64,000 nt of DNA from Pyrinomonadaceae bacterium (GCA_026129865.1 JAHCHG010000001.1:726097-790096), one strand, 5' to 3'; shown: positions 17,923 through 28,155, counted from the stretch's first letter. Notes: generated from the sequence alone by a model not told the origin. Numbers and translations are program-made.

Positions 17923-18393
17923 ATGAAAAAACTGTCTCATTTCGACGATCAGGGAAAGATCAAAATGGTCGATGTTTCCCGCAAAGAAACTTCGGCGCGT
18001 CGCGCTGTCGCTTCCGGTAAGCTTTTGCTCTCTGCAGAAACGCTTGAAATTCTGAAAGGACAATCTAATCCAAAAGGAGATCCGCTGGAGATCGCAAGGA
18101 TCGCGGGAATAATGGGAGCAAAGAAGACATCGGAATTGATCCCGTTGTGTCATCAGATAAATTTGTCCAAGGTTGAAGTAAAAGCCGAAATAAAGGAGTA
18201 CGGAATTTATCTCGAAGCTGAAGCCAAAACTTCGTCTCAGACCGGGGTTGAAATGGAAGCATTGACGGCTGTAAGCGTTGCCGCGTTAACCATTTACGAC
18301 ATGTGCAAAGCCGTTCAAAAAGATATTGAGATCTCGGAAATCCGTTTGGAATCGAAAACCGGAGGAAAAAGCGATTATTCCGCTAAAAACTAA
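17923..18393 (+). CDS. moaC: Cyclic pyranopterin monophosphate synthase accessory protein MoaC
   Basis: Works with MoaA to make cyclic pyranopterin monophosphate, the first Mo-cofactor intermediate. 156 residues from the ATG at 17923; the open frame extends 51 nt further into moeA's end but family members begin near LSHFDDQG. Core motifs: MVDVSRKETSARRAVA, LIPLCHQINLSKVEV and GVEMEALTAVSVAALTIYDM followed by CKA, including the conserved Asp and Lys of the active site. Downstream of moeA in the same transcript. Confidence 0.95.
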   Translation: MKKLSHFDDQGKIKMVDVSRKETSARRAVASGKLLLSAETLEILKGQSNPKGDPLEIARIAGIMGAKKTSELIPLCHQINLSKVEVKAEIKEYGIYLEAEAKTSSQTGVEMEALTAVSVAALTIYDMCKAVQKDIEISEIRLESKTGGKSDYSAKN

Positions 18394-18498
18394 CGCGTAC
18401 AACAGCTGCGAGCCCTTTATCAACTAAAAAATACCAATTGCCCGAACTTTGTTGTAAACTTAAACGTAAAGTTTTCAGGTCTTTTCAGGAGTAAACCG

Positions 18499-19296
18499 AT
18501 GAAATATAAGTTAGCCGAAGATGTAAAACCGCAGCTCAAATTGTTGATTTTAGCGACTATTGTGAGTGTCGGTTTATGGTTTTTATCATCATGGATCTTC
18601 CCTTCGCTGAATTACTTAGTTTATCCGCTTCAATTGTTTGCAACGTTCGTTCATGAAGGCAGCCATGTTCTGGCGGCGGTTTTGACCGGCAGCGCCGTGC
18701 AAAGTTTGACGGTTTCGCCGGACACGAGCGGCGTCGTTTGGAGCGTTCCTTCGGGCTGGCTCGCTTCGCTTTTTATTTCCAGCGCGGGCTATTTGGGAAC
18801 GACGCTTTTCGGAACGGCTCTTCTCGTGTGGATGCGCTACAATTTTTCTTCGCGAAAGGCGCTCTATTTTTCCGCGGGATTTATCGGTGTGATGACGCTG
18901 GTTTTCGGTTTGTTGTTCCCGATATTTAATATCTTTTCGCTTCAGGTCGGGTTCGGCAGTATTTTGTTTACTATCTTTTCCGGCGCGGTTTTGACCGCAG
19001 GATTGTTTGCGATAGCGCATTTTGCGGAATTGAAATGGGTAAACTTTTCTCTCGCTTTTTTAGCTGTTCAATGTTTACTCAACGCCGTTTTCCAGCTGGC
19101 TAATCTTTTTATAATCACAACATCGACCGATGGTCATTCGGATGCCGTGAACATGGCGCAGGCGACTGGAATACCGGCGATTCTTTGGGTGTTTATTTGG
19201 ATAGGAGTTTCGATCTTTATGATCTCCGTCGGTTTGCGTCTTTATGCAGCAAGCAATAAGGCAAAGCAGCACGATCTCCCGTTTGAAGATCAATAG
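18499..19296 (+). CDS. M50B-family intramembrane metalloprotease-like protein
   Basis: 265 residues, about seven hydrophobic segments. The family mark is FVHEGSHVLAAVLTG (around residue 52), an HExxH zinc motif within a membrane helix, with LTVSPDTSGVVWS following as in the Peptidase_M50B family; the usual C-terminal Asp-containing motif is less clear. The substrate is unknown; relatives are often annotated as site-2-protease-like. ATG at 18499 has AGGAG nearby. Its stop adjoins the start of the next gene (19297) with no gap, so they are co-expressed. Confidence 0.8.
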   Translation: MKYKLAEDVKPQLKLLILATIVSVGLWFLSSWIFPSLNYLVYPLQLFATFVHEGSHVLAAVLTGSAVQSLTVSPDTSGVVWSVPSGWLASLFISSAGYLGTTLFGTALLVWMRYNFSSRKALYFSAGFIGVMTLVFGLLFPIFNIFSLQVGFGSILFTIFSGAVLTAGLFAIAHFAELKWVNFSLAFLAVQCLLNAVFQLANLFIITTSTDGHSDAVNMAQATGIPAILWVFIWIGVSIFMISVGLRLYAASNKAKQHDLPFEDQ

Positions 19297-20520
19297 ATGA
19301 AAAAGTCTTTCTTTTCAATTTTTTTCACGCTTATTCTTTCAGTTTCAGGTTTGGCGCAGGCGAAAGTTCAAACATCGCTTGCGCCGAACGGCTTTTTAAA
19401 TGACTTTGCGAATGTTTTTGACCTCAGAACCAGGCTCGATCTGGAGCAGACGCTTCAGAAAATTTCAAAAGAAGAAGGGCTGAACATCGCGGTCGTAACG
19501 GTCAAAACCACCGGAAACATAAGCGCAAAGGATTATTCGCTTTCGCTTGCCAGAAATTGGAAACTCGGAGAAAAGACCAAACCGAACTATTCGATGCTGA
19601 TACTAGCAGCGATCGACGACCGACAATATTTTACGCAGATATCGCGCGATCTTGAAGATGTGACGCTAAATTCATGGCTCGATTCCGAGCAAAAGCGGTT
19701 GCTTGTTCCCGCGTTTCAAAAACGCGAATACGCTTTCGGATTGGAAGGTTTTATTGACAGCTGTGTGAAGAAGTTTATCGACTTTAAGCAGCAAAAGCGG
19801 GCGGAACTCGAACGTAAATTTCGAATTTTCGAACCCGCGGCGGTGCTGGAAAATTCTTTGCAGGCGGTAGTTGTTGCTGCCGACGGTTGGGATTCATCCA
19901 ATGGGACGGCACAGCTTTTCGAACGCCCGAACGCGAATTCGGGTTGGGCTGAGAAAGGAAAGCAGTTTCCAGTCGTTTTGGGAAGAAGCGGTCTGGCTTG
20001 GGACGAGCAGATCGCGTATCTGTTAAAAGATCCGCACAAAATTTTCAAACAAGAGGGCGACGGGCGCGCTCCGGCAGGCGTTTTCGACCTTAAGTTCGCG
20101 TTCGGTTCAGTTGAGAAGCCTGCAAATTCAAAGCTTTCGTTCGTGAAGGTTGAAGAATATACGGAATGCGTCGACGACGTTAATTCGGCAAGCTACAATC
20201 GCATCGTTGATCGAATGAAGATCGGAAATTTCGATTGGCAGTCGTCGGAAAAAATGCTCGAGATCGGCGAAGAATATGCGCTCGGAGTTTTCGTCGATTA
20301 CAACAGCCAGCCCGTCAAAAAAGGAAACGGTTCGTGCATCTTCCTACATATTTGGACAGACAAATCAACTGCGACATCCGGATGCACCGCAATGGCGCGC
20401 GAAAACCTCGAAAACATCGTCAATTGGATCGACCCGTCGAAAAAGCCCGTCTTGATTCAGATCCCACGCACGGAATATCAAAAAATGGAGCAAGAATGGA
20501 AGTTTCCAAACCTGCGATAA
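19297..20520 (+). CDS. Exported TPM domain / L,D-transpeptidase-like fusion
   Basis: 407 residues with a signal peptide (FFSIFFTLILSVSGLAQA). Residues 30-145 match a TPM domain (LNDFANVFDLRTRLDLEQTL, GLNIAVVTVKTTG, YSMLILAAIDDRQ), a fold linked to membrane-protein quality control. Residues 190-400 look like a YkuD/YafK-type L,D-transpeptidase: PAGVFDLKFAFG, then SCIFLHIWTDKSTATSGCTA with the His and the S-x-C nucleophile. It probably acts on peptidoglycan cross-links in the periplasm. The combination of the two domains in one chain is not one I know. Directly follows the M50B-like gene. Confidence 0.75.
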   Translation: MKKSFFSIFFTLILSVSGLAQAKVQTSLAPNGFLNDFANVFDLRTRLDLEQTLQKISKEEGLNIAVVTVKTTGNISAKDYSLSLARNWKLGEKTKPNYSMLILAAIDDRQYFTQISRDLEDVTLNSWLDSEQKRLLVPAFQKREYAFGLEGFIDSCVKKFIDFKQQKRAELERKFRIFEPAAVLENSLQAVVVAADGWDSSNGTAQLFERPNANSGWAEKGKQFPVVLGRSGLAWDEQIAYLLKDPHKIFKQEGDGRAPAGVFDLKFAFGSVEKPANSKLSFVKVEEYTECVDDVNSASYNRIVDRMKIGNFDWQSSEKMLEIGEEYALGVFVDYNSQPVKKGNGSCIFLHIWTDKSTATSGCTAMARENLENIVNWIDPSKKPVLIQIPRTEYQKMEQEWKFPNLR

Positions 20521-20768
20521 AACTTTCCGAACTTCCCATCGGTGCGCGGCTGCTTTACCGTTCAAAAACCGAATGGCGGTTTGCCGTTCTGTCGCGGTTG
20601 AGCGAGGAAAAAGCGACGATGATCGTTTGTTCGCCTTCCGGAAGAACTTACCGGCTCAGCCGCGACCGCGGCGCGGAAGTTGTGTTTGACGGTGCAGTTG
20701 CGATTCTAAAATGTTACGAATCCGACACCTGGCGCGAAAATTTCTCAAAATATGATTGTCGCTGGTGA
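20496..20768 (+). CDS. Hypothetical protein (90 aa)
   Basis: 90 residues starting at ATG 20496 inside the last codons of the transpeptidase fusion (25-nt overlap), with GGAG at suitable spacing. Sequence begins MEVSKPAIKLSELPIGARLL and has a beta-rich look (RFAVLSRLSEEKATMIVCSP, TYRLSRD) like a small barrel or SH3-like domain. I do not recognise it. The overlap points to translational coupling with the preceding gene. The longer frame from 20235 is only the read-through shadow of the upstream gene. Confidence 0.6.
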   Translation: MEVSKPAIKLSELPIGARLLYRSKTEWRFAVLSRLSEEKATMIVCSPSGRTYRLSRDRGAEVVFDGAVAILKCYESDTWRENFSKYDCRW

Positions 20769-20803
20769 TAAAAAACCGGCTGGATGATTTTCAAACGTTG
20801 AAA

Positions 20804-20831
20804 GACTTGATTGCTTTTTTTCGATCAAGTC
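20804..20831. terminator. Hairpin between convergent genes
   Basis: GACTTGAT (20804-20811) pairs with ATCAAGTC (20824-20831); the loop is T-rich rather than the flank, so it is a weak terminator at best, separating the 90-aa gene from the convergent DUF1223 gene. Confidence 0.4.
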
Positions 20832-20842
20832 AGCGTGAAGGT

Positions 20843-21655
20843 TCATTTTGCAACGACCCGGCTCGCTCCGAGTATCTTTCGGCTTTGGTTTTCCTGTATA
20901 AAAACTACGTATTTCAAGTTTTCCCTATTCCAGTTTGGAAGAATTTGAACCGTTTGTTCATAAGAAAATTCGCTTTGTTCCGGCGAGAGCATTCCGATCG
21001 ATCGGAGTTCTCTTACGACGGCACCATGTTCCAATTTTCTGCCGGAATTTTCACCGCCTTTAACATCCGTCGAAATCTTGTCTTCCGTAATTGCAAGATA
21101 AACGGTCGATCTTTCACGATCGGGAATGCCGGAAATTCGAATGTTCAGCTTATCGTCTGCAAACGAAACGTCGATCATCGCTTTAGAATTTTTTGCGTTT
21201 GCTAATATCGCCTTTCTTGCCTCTTCTTCTTTACTTCCGATAAAACTCGCGCGTCCGTCGACTATCATTTGCGGCGTGAAAGTCTGTCCGGTTTTCAATG
21301 TCTGTGCATAAATATCCTGCCGTCGCGTGAACAACGGCGACGAAAACTCGTCCTTCCAGCCCAATGAATCCCAATAATCGACATGAAGCGCGAGCGTGAT
21401 GACATCGATGTTGTTGAACGGCTGTTCTTTCTCAAACTTAGCAAGCAGCCTATCCGCCGGCGGACAGCTCGAACATCCTTCGCTGGTGAAAAGTTCGACT
21501 AAAACTGCGGTCTTGCTTTCGTTTTTGCGGTTTTGATCCGTTTTGACTTCTGAATTTGAAATAGTTTGCGCACCTACCTCTGAAATTCGCCCGCTGCACG
21601 CGCCAAAAAATACTGCGAAAAATGCAAGGAGAGAAATAGTAAAAGGGTTTTTCAT
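20843..21655 (-). CDS. DUF1223 family thioredoxin-like lipoprotein
   Basis: 270 residues if begun at the ATG at 21655, which gives a lipoprotein signal ending in FFGAC; upstream in-frame starts at 21673 and 21706 exist. The body carries VELFTSEGCSSCPPADRLL, a CxxC thioredoxin-like motif, then DVITLALHVDYWDSLGWKD and TPQMIVDGRASFIGS, all typical of DUF1223. Family role is unknown; a redox or metal-handling function in the envelope is a guess. It is divergent from uvrA. Confidence 0.85.
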   Translation of the reverse strand: MKNPFTISLLAFFAVFFGACSGRISEVGAQTISNSEVKTDQNRKNESKTAVLVELFTSEGCSSCPPADRLLAKFEKEQPFNNIDVITLALHVDYWDSLGWKDEFSSPLFTRRQDIYAQTLKTGQTFTPQMIVDGRASFIGSKEEEARKAILANAKNSKAMIDVSFADDKLNIRISGIPDRERSTVYLAITEDKISTDVKGGENSGRKLEHGAVVRELRSIGMLSPEQSEFSYEQTVQILPNWNRENLKYVVFIQENQSRKILGASRVVAK

Positions 21656-21783
21656 AACGATAATCAAGATCATGTTTGATCCCGGATAATTATACACGAA
21701 CGGCAAAAGATTATTCCTGCGTTGGCGTGGTCTAGCGCGTTTGATAAAATTTTAGTTTGCGCAAAACGACGAAAAAAATACCT

Positions 21784-24576
21784 ATGCCGGCAGTAAAGAC
21801 CAAAAAAGACGCGATTACCGTTCGCGGCGCTCGAACACATAATTTGAAAAACATTTCCGTATCGCTTCCGCACAATAAGCTGACGGTCGTGACCGGAGTT
21901 TCAGGTTCGGGAAAATCGAGTCTTGCGTTTGATACCATCTACGCCGAAGGTCAGCGGCGGTATGTAGAATCCTTGTCCGCCTACGCCCGCCAATTTCTCG
22001 AACGAATGGACAAACCGGACGTTGATGAGATACTCGGAATCGCGCCGGCGATAGCTGTCCGGCAAAAGAATTCGACAAAAAATCCGCGTTCGACCGTGGC
22101 AACGCAGACCGAGATCTACGATTATTTGCGGCTGTTGTTCGCGCGCGTCGGGCAAACCTTTTGCCATGTCTGCGGTCGCGAAGTAAAGAAAGATTCACCG
22201 GAATCTTCGGCTTCGGAGATTTTGGAAACTCTTTCCGCAGGCGAGCGGTTTTTTGTCCTTTTCCCGATCGAGACATTCTTTAATCCGACGGCGACCAAAC
22301 AAAATTCGACCGCGGTTTTGATGACGCTGCTCGGTCACGGCTTTTCGCGTCTTTACCGCGACGGCGAAACGCTGAATTTGTCGAAGCCGGAAGATTATCA
22401 ATTCAAAGACTTTAAGAACACGTTCGTGTTGGTCGACCGTTTAAAAGCGGATGAAAACATTCGTCAGCGGCTCGTCGATTCGCTCGAGATCTGTTTTCGT
22501 GAAAGCGGAGACGCGATAATCCGCAGCGCAAGTGAGAATACGGTTTTGAACTTTTCCGAAAAGTTTATATGTAAATACGACGCAGCGGTTTACGAAGAGC
22601 CCGAACCGCAGCTTTTTAGTTTTAACTCGCCGTTTGGCGCCTGCCCGACATGTCAGGGTTTCGGCAACACGACCGGAATCGATTATGACCTGGTCGTTCC
22701 AAACCCGCTTTTATCTTTGAAAAAGGACGCCATCGATCCCTTCTCGCGACCGGCGTACAAAACTGCAAAGCGCGATCTTTTAAGATTTGCCGAAAGCGAG
22801 GCGATTCCGACCGATGTTCCTTTTGCCGATCTCGAACAGTACCAGCAAAAAATGATTCTCGAGGGACACGATCATTGGATCGGCGTGAAAGGTTTTTTCA
22901 AATGGCTGGAAAAGAAAAAATACAAACTGCATGTGCGTGTTTTTCTGGCAAAATATCGCGGTTACACGCGCTGCGAAGACTGCGGCGGCGGTCGCCTTCG
23001 CCAGGCTGCGCGGGACGTAAAGATCGCCGGAAAATCGCTTCCCGATGTCGTTTCGATGTCGGTTGTCGACGCTCAAAAATTTTTTGACGAACTCAAACTT
23101 TCAAATGAGCGCGAAAATATTGGTGAGAAATTGCTGCTGGAGATTCGCCGGCGGCTAAAGTTTTTGGTCGAAGTCGGCTTGGAATACCTGACGCTCGCCC
23201 GGCTTGCTTCGACATTGAGCGGCGGCGAGGCTCAGCGCATTCAGCTCGCGACAAACCTCGGATCATCACTCGTCGGCGCGCTGTATGTTTTAGACGAACC
23301 TTCGATCGGACTTCACCCGCGCGACAACTCTCGTTTGATCAAGATTTTGCAAAATTTACGGGATATCGGTAATACGGTTTTAGTAGTTGAGCACGACGAA
23401 GAAACCATGCGAATGGCGGATCATGTTCTCGATATCGGCATTTACGCGGGCGAGCTCGGCGGAAATGTGGTTTACGAAGGCGATTTTCTTGGACTTATTC
23501 AAAACGAGATCTCGCTGACCGCAAAATATCTGCGAGGCGATCTCGAGATCGCGACGCCTGCAAAACGTCGAAAGCCGGTAAAGAAATTTCTCGAAATATC
23601 GGGCGCGCGGGAACATAATCTGAAAAACGTCGATCTAAAGATCCCGCTTGAAATGCTCGTCTGCATCACAGGTGTTTCGGGTTCCGGCAAATCTACGCTG
23701 GTTCACGACGTCATTTACGCCGGATTAAAAAAGCAAAGAGGCGAATGGAACGCGCGCGTCGGTTTGTTTAAGGAATTGACCGGCGGGAAACATCTAGATG
23801 ACGTGATTCTTGTGGATCAATCGCCGATCGGTCGAACTCCGCGTTCCAATCCGGTTACTTATATAAAAGCCTACGATGTCGTTCGCGACGTTTTTGCGTC
23901 AACCAATCTATCGAAAACAAAAGGATTTACGCCATCGCATTTTTCGTTTAACGTTCCCGGCGGACGGTGTGAAACCTGTCAGGGCAGCGGAACGGTAACC
24001 GTCGAAATGCAGTTTCTTGCCGATGTCGAACTGACCTGCGACGATTGCCGCGGTACGAGATTTAAACCCGAAATTTTGGATGTCCGTTACAAAGGCAAAA
24101 ACATTGCCGAGGTTCTGGAGCTGACGGTTCGCGAAGCAGCGTTTTTCTTTAAAGACGTAAAGAAATTAACAAGTAAGATCAAGGTATTAGAAGATGTCGG
24201 TCTCGGTTATTTACGGCTCGGACAGTCCGCAACGACCTTGAGCGGCGGCGAGGCTCAGCGGGTAAAACTCGCTGCTTTTCTGGCTGCGAAAACAAGCGCC
24301 AAAACTCTTTTTATTTTCGATGAGCCGACGACCGGACTGCACTTCGATGACATAAACAAACTGCTGGCAGCATTTAACGCCTTGCTCGATAACGGTGCGA
24401 GTCTTTTAATAATCGAACATAATCTTGACGTAATAAAAACGGCGGATCATGTGATAGATCTCGGACCCGAAGGCGGAATCGGCGGCGGCGAGATCGTCGC
24501 CGCTGGAACTCCGGAGGAAATTGCTAAATCAAAAAATTCGCATACCGGCAAATATTTGAAGGAACTTTTAAACTGA
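21784..24576 (+). CDS. uvrA: Excinuclease ABC subunit A
   Basis: DNA damage sensor of nucleotide excision repair; an ABC ATPase dimer that loads UvrB. 930 residues from the ATG at 21784 (a TTG 27 nt upstream is also open). Two Walker A motifs, [14 protein letters not shown] and [13 protein letters not shown], two signature segments LSGGEAQR, and Walker [14 protein letters not shown] and [13 protein letters not shown]. Zinc modules: CPTCQGFG with CEDCGGGRL, and CETCQGSG with CDDCRGTRF. Length and order are standard. Its end lies 9 nt from the convergent permease gene with no obvious terminator. No uvrB/C in the window. Confidence 0.97.
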   Translation: MPAVKTKKDAITVRGARTHNLKNISVSLPHNKLTVVTGVSGSGKSSLAFDTIYAEGQRRYVESLSAYARQFLERMDKPDVDEILGIAPAIAVRQKNSTKNPRSTVATQTEIYDYLRLLFARVGQTFCHVCGREVKKDSPESSASEILETLSAGERFFVLFPIETFFNPTATKQNSTAVLMTLLGHGFSRLYRDGETLNLSKPEDYQFKDFKNTFVLVDRLKADENIRQRLVDSLEICFRESGDAIIRSASENTVLNFSEKFICKYDAAVYEEPEPQLFSFNSPFGACPTCQGFGNTTGIDYDLVVPNPLLSLKKDAIDPFSRPAYKTAKRDLLRFAESEAIPTDVPFADLEQYQQKMILEGHDHWIGVKGFFKWLEKKKYKLHVRVFLAKYRGYTRCEDCGGGRLRQAARDVKIAGKSLPDVVSMSVVDAQKFFDELKLSNERENIGEKLLLEIRRRLKFLVEVGLEYLTLARLASTLSGGEAQRIQLATNLGSSLVGALYVLDEPSIGLHPRDNSRLIKILQNLRDIGNTVLVVEHDEETMRMADHVLDIGIYAGELGGNVVYEGDFLGLIQNEISLTAKYLRGDLEIATPAKRRKPVKKFLEISGAREHNLKNVDLKIPLEMLVCITGVSGSGKSTLVHDVIYAGLKKQRGEWNARVGLFKELTGGKHLDDVILVDQSPIGRTPRSNPVTYIKAYDVVRDVFASTNLSKTKGFTPSHFSFNVPGGRCETCQGSGTVTVEMQFLADVELTCDDCRGTRFKPEILDVRYKGKNIAEVLELTVREAAFFFKDVKKLTSKIKVLEDVGLGYLRLGQSATTLSGGEAQRVKLAAFLAAKTSAKTLFIFDEPTTGLHFDDINKLLAAFNALLDNGASLLIIEHNLDVIKTADHVIDLGPEGGIGGGEIVAAGTPEEIAKSKNSHTGKYLKELLN

Positions 24577-24585
24577 GCGTTCGGA

Positions 24586-26517
24586 TTACCCGCCGACATG
24601 AACGTTCGGGCGAATTTCCGGGTCGGGTTCGGCTTTCCGCAGGATCTCGCGCGTAACAGGTGCGGTATCGCCCTCGCCGAAAAGTACGTATCTCAATAGA
24701 TAAGTCAACGGATTGCCTTCGCTCCAGCCGAAATACACATGAGGGATCTTTCCGGTTTTGTCGCGCAAAAACAACAAAAGCGCTGCAATCGCATTCGGAA
24801 CTGCAGGAGATTCCGTTCTAAGGATCTTGAAACCGTTGACTTCAATTCCGCGAATCTTTAGCTTTCCCTTGAATTCCGAAGCATCTCCGGTTTCAATTTC
24901 ATAAAAGATTATCGGGTCGCTCGATGGAATATGGTTGTCGATGCGTTTTTCGCGTTCGTTTAGCTTGTACTCTTCGATCAAACCGGTTTCGCGTCTATTT
25001 GTCACTATTCTGATATCACTTGTCCCGAGCTCGTCTAGAAATTTCTGAGCCGTTTCATCTAGTTCGATCTTGTCGATTCGTAATTCAGTCGTCCGCAAAG
25101 CCCTTGAAATAAACGACGTAAGGACAATCGTAAAAATGAATATCGACGCGATCTTAATGCCGTCCGGACGTTCGAAGATATTTACCAGCGTTGTGTACGC
25201 AAATACGAAAGATATAACCATGAACGCCCAGCGAACGATCTGCAGTTTTTTCCATGCCGAGATCGTTACCGCGATCGACGCGGATGTCATCAGCACCAGA
25301 ACGCCGGTCGCATACGCGCCGCCCTGATCGTCGACGTCCGCCTGGAAAACTACCGTTACGATGAAGCAGATCGTAATAAATACGAACACGAGCGGTCGTG
25401 TCGCCTTTGCCCATTCCGGTGCCATTCCGTACCGCGGCAGATATCGCGGAACGATATTCAGAAGTCCTGCCATTGCCGAAGCGCCGGCAAACCAGAGGAT
25501 CATGATCGTGCTGATGTCGTAAGCAGTTCCGAAAAATTCACCCAAATACTGGTGCGCAACATAAGCCAGCGCGCGTCCGTTAGCTTTGCCGCCTTCCTGA
25601 AACTCGGCAGCCGGAATGATAACTGTTGTGACAAAACTGCTGGCAATGAGCATTACGCTCATGATCAGCGCGGCGGACATTAAAAGTTTTCGCGTATTTC
25701 CTATCCGGTTCGGTTTTTCAACAAGCGGCATTACGGCAACGCCGGTCTCAAACCCGGAAAGACCGAGCGCAAGTTTCGGAAATACGATCAGCGACAAAAC
25801 AACGATCCCTAAAACGCTTCGAGTTTCGACTACGCCGTTTTCCGTTGTTTGGAACAATGCTTCCGTCCAGTTATTCAAAAGATCGGGATGTACAAATATC
25901 TCGTAAAAACCGACGCCGACAACTACCAGATTGAGAGCCAAATAGGTCGCGACCAAAACAACCGCGATCCCGACCGCTTCCCTAAATCCTTTTAAGAAAA
26001 CAACGCCCAGCAACGAGATCAGACCCAAAGTAATAAAGACCGGATGATTCAAAAATGGAAGATGTGATAAGACGAACGGGTTTTCTATAATATGCGCCGT
26101 CGCGTCCGCCGCCGAAAGCGTGATCGTGATCACAAAATCCGTCGCGACAAACCCGAGAAGCGCCAATACAAAAAGTTTGCCTTTCCACCGCGGCAAAAGC
26201 TGCTCAAGCATGGAGATCGAACCTTGCCCATGCGGACTTTCGGCAGCAACTCGCCTATAAATAGGTAATGCGCCGAAAAGCGTTAATATCACCAGAACAA
26301 ATGTCGCGATCGGGGAAAGCGCGTTTGCAGCCAAAAACGCGATTCCGGGCTGATATCCCAATGTCGAAAAATAGTCGACTCCGGTGAGGCACATAACCTT
26401 CCACCATCGCTGCTGATGATGTTTCTCTTCCGATTTTTTTCCGTTCTCGGGCTGATTCGCGCCCTTCATTAACCAGTGTCTAAACCTGTTATCCCGGGGA
26501 TTCTGCTCTATCGTCAT
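24586..26517 (-). CDS. APC-superfamily permease under c-di-AMP riboswitch, likely K+ or amino-acid transporter
   Basis: 643 residues: soluble N-terminus, about twelve membrane segments from residue 45 ([20 protein letters not shown], the family's broken first helix) to about 480, then a 160-residue cytoplasmic domain (starting near [14 protein letters not shown]). Usually annotated as an amino-acid transporter of the APC superfamily. The c-di-AMP riboswitch directly upstream points to potassium or osmolyte uptake, since c-di-AMP switches control such systems (B. subtilis KimA, KtrAB). It is not a close KimA homologue by eye. The terminator in its leader implies expression when c-di-AMP is low. 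Confidence 0.8.
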   Translation of the reverse strand: MTIEQNPRDNRFRHWLMKGANQPENGKKSEEKHHQQRWWKVMCLTGVDYFSTLGYQPGIAFLAANALSPIATFVLVILTLFGALPIYRRVAAESPHGQGSISMLEQLLPRWKGKLFVLALLGFVATDFVITITLSAADATAHIIENPFVLSHLPFLNHPVFITLGLISLLGVVFLKGFREAVGIAVVLVATYLALNLVVVGVGFYEIFVHPDLLNNWTEALFQTTENGVVETRSVLGIVVLSLIVFPKLALGLSGFETGVAVMPLVEKPNRIGNTRKLLMSAALIMSVMLIASSFVTTVIIPAAEFQEGGKANGRALAYVAHQYLGEFFGTAYDISTIMILWFAGASAMAGLLNIVPRYLPRYGMAPEWAKATRPLVFVFITICFIVTVVFQADVDDQGGAYATGVLVLMTSASIAVTISAWKKLQIVRWAFMVISFVFAYTTLVNIFERPDGIKIASIFIFTIVLTSFISRALRTTELRIDKIELDETAQKFLDELGTSDIRIVTNRRETGLIEEYKLNEREKRIDNHIPSSDPIIFYEIETGDASEFKGKLKIRGIEVNGFKILRTESPAVPNAIAALLLFLRDKTGKIPHVYFGWSEGNPLTYLLRYVLFGEGDTAPVTREILRKAEPDPEIRPNVHVGG

Positions 26518-26538
26518 AGATAAAAACCGCTTTTAAAC

Positions 26539-26578
26539 GAAAAAAAGCCGCAAACGCAAGTCATTTACGTTTGCGGCT
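26539..26578 (-). terminator. Leader terminator controlled by the riboswitch
   Basis: AGCCGCAAACG (on the minus strand 26578-26568) pairs with its complement at 26556-26546, then a run of seven T. It stands between the riboswitch and the permease start, the expected place for a transcription-attenuating expression platform. Confidence 0.85.
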
Positions 26579-26583
26579 GCTTA

Positions 26584-26735
26584 AGCCGAATTAGCCGTCT
26601 GGCTTGTTTCCAATTACGCCTGCGAGGTTAGCTGTCGGGCTGGAACTTTGGAATGTTCTGCATTATTAAAACGCTTCGCCCCTAATTTTTTTGGGTCCCC
26701 CGCGCCGCTTCCCTGTGAAAGCAGCTTCGGCAATT
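26584..26735 (-). promoter_or_regulatory. Cyclic-di-AMP riboswitch (ydaO-yuaA class)
   Basis: Minus-strand leader of the permease. It shows the class's most conserved blocks in order: GCGGGGGACCCAA, then AGGGGCGAAGCG, then CCCGACAGCTAACCTCGCAG followed by GCGT. The outer stem is GCCGAA near 26733 with TTCGGC near 26587, and a GCTGCTTTC/GAAGCGGC hairpin follows the 5' strand. The spacing agrees with the B. subtilis ydaO leader as I remember it. The class is a genetic off-switch: ligand promotes the downstream terminator. The leader begins in the gap after bioA, so a promoter must lie near 26760-26800. Confidence 0.9.
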
Positions 26736-26803
26736 AAATTATCAAGATTCAGAATATACGCCTGCAATTTTTCTTTTGCAAGCGCGAATCGCGGCGCTTG
26801 CCG

Positions 26804-28060
26804 TTATATTTCAAGGGAATTCAAGACCTCGGAAATTTCACCGAAAACCCGGTCGATCTCGTCGTCCGAAATGGAATACGGCGGCATAAAATAGAGCACG
26901 TTTCCGAGCGGTCGCAGAAGAATTCCCCGGTCTAAGAATTCGAGATAAAGTCTTTGACCGATGGTGGCAAGATAGCCTGTTTCCGACGAAACTATATCGA
27001 ACGCCGCAACAGCGCCGATGGTTCTTGCATTTTCAACCATCGGCATTCTGCCTATCGTTTTAGCAAAACTGCGAAATTTTTCGCTGATCGCCGAAACACG
27101 TTCGAGCGATTTTTCGGAATCGAACAGCTTGAGGCTGGCAATCGCAACCGCGCAGGCAAGCGGATTTGCCGTATATGAATGTCCGTGAAAAAAGGTTTTC
27201 GCGCGGTCGTCGCTCAAGAACGCTCCATATATATCTTCCGTCGCAACCGTGGCGCCGAACGGCAGGTAACCCGCGGTCAGCGCTTTTGAAAGGCAGATCA
27301 TATCGGGCGAGATCTCGGCGTGTTCGCACGCGAACATTTTTCCGGTTCTGCCGAATCCGGTCAAAACCTCATCGGCGATCATAAGCACATTGTACTTGTC
27401 GCAAAGTTCGCGCACTCCTTTTACAAATTCGGCTTGCCAAATTATCATTCCGCCCGCTCCCTGCAGCATCGGTTCGATGATAATTGCCGCGATCTCGCCC
27501 TCGTGTTTGCGGAACAAGCTTTCCAATTTTTCGAGATCTCCGTCCGCACGCAGTACACGGCAAAGCAGATCTTGGAACGGTTTTGTAAAGCTCGATTTGT
27601 CGCTCGCCGCCATCGCTCCGAAGGTATCGCCGTGATATGCATTTTCAAGCGCGACAAATGTCTTTCGCTCTTCGCCGCAATTTTGCCAGTATTGATACGC
27701 CATTTTCAGCGCAACTTCGACCGCCGTCGATCCGTTATCGGAATAAAAAACTCTCGTTAAACCTGCAGGCAAGACATCGACCAAACGTTCCGCCAGTTCG
27801 ATCGCGGGTCGATGCGTAAAACCGGCAAATATCGTATGTTCCAGCTCCGCAGCCTGTCGTGCGATCGCCTCATTTAAAAATGGATGAGAATGCCCGTGAA
27901 TATTTACCCACCACGAGGAAATTCCGTCCAGAATCTTCCGACCGTCTTCGGTTTCGAGCCAAACGCCCTTTGCGCGAACGATCGGAACCGGCAGCGGAGC
28001 GGTTTTCTCCTGAGTGTATGGATGCCAGAGATGTTTTCTATCGCGTTTTACTAAATTCAC
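26804..28060 (-). CDS. bioA: Adenosylmethionine-8-amino-7-oxononanoate aminotransferase
   Basis: Converts KAPA to DAPA with S-adenosylmethionine as amino donor and PLP as cofactor. 418 residues of class III aminotransferase: HLWHPYTQ near the start, ILDGISSWWVNIHGHSHP, IFAGFTHRPA, FYSDNGSTAVEVALKMA, the YHGDTFGAMA and IADEVLTGFGRTG stretches, and LSKALTAGYLPF with the PLP Lys. The W-W and Y-H-G-D residues separate BioA from other aminotransferases. Last gene of the biotin cluster, separated from DUF2695 by a heptad-repeat hairpin. Confidence 0.95.
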   Translation of the reverse strand: MNLVKRDRKHLWHPYTQEKTAPLPVPIVRAKGVWLETEDGRKILDGISSWWVNIHGHSHPFLNEAIARQAAELEHTIFAGFTHRPAIELAERLVDVLPAGLTRVFYSDNGSTAVEVALKMAYQYWQNCGEERKTFVALENAYHGDTFGAMAASDKSSFTKPFQDLLCRVLRADGDLEKLESLFRKHEGEIAAIIIEPMLQGAGGMIIWQAEFVKGVRELCDKYNVLMIADEVLTGFGRTGKMFACEHAEISPDMICLSKALTAGYLPFGATVATEDIYGAFLSDDRAKTFFHGHSYTANPLACAVAIASLKLFDSEKSLERVSAISEKFRSFAKTIGRMPMVENARTIGAVAAFDIVSSETGYLATIGQRLYLEFLDRGILLRPLGNVLYFMPPYSISDDEIDRVFGEISEVLNSLEI

Positions 28061-28080
28061 AGTTACGATTTGGTACGAAA

Positions 28081-28143
28081 TAGATAATAGATAACAGATT
28101 AAAGATTATCTAAAATCTCTAATCTTTGATCTGTAATCTGTTT
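28081..28143. repeat. Heptad array, nine 7-nt units, inverted halves
   Basis: Nine consecutive 7-nt units between bioA and the DUF2695 gene. The first four share the pattern nAGATnA (e.g. TAGATAA twice, CAGATTA), the last five TCTnnnn (e.g. TCTTTGA, TCTGTAA), the inverted complement. The two arms of the hairpin differ by one inserted 7-nt unit, showing the heptamer is the unit of change. Confidence 0.8.
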
Positions 28144-28155
28144 TGGAAATAAATT

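Noticed and set aside
20235..20495. Upstream part of the 178-codon frame before the 90-aa gene
   Set aside because: Out-of-frame shadow of the transpeptidase fusion; the real start at 20496 has its own ribosome site.
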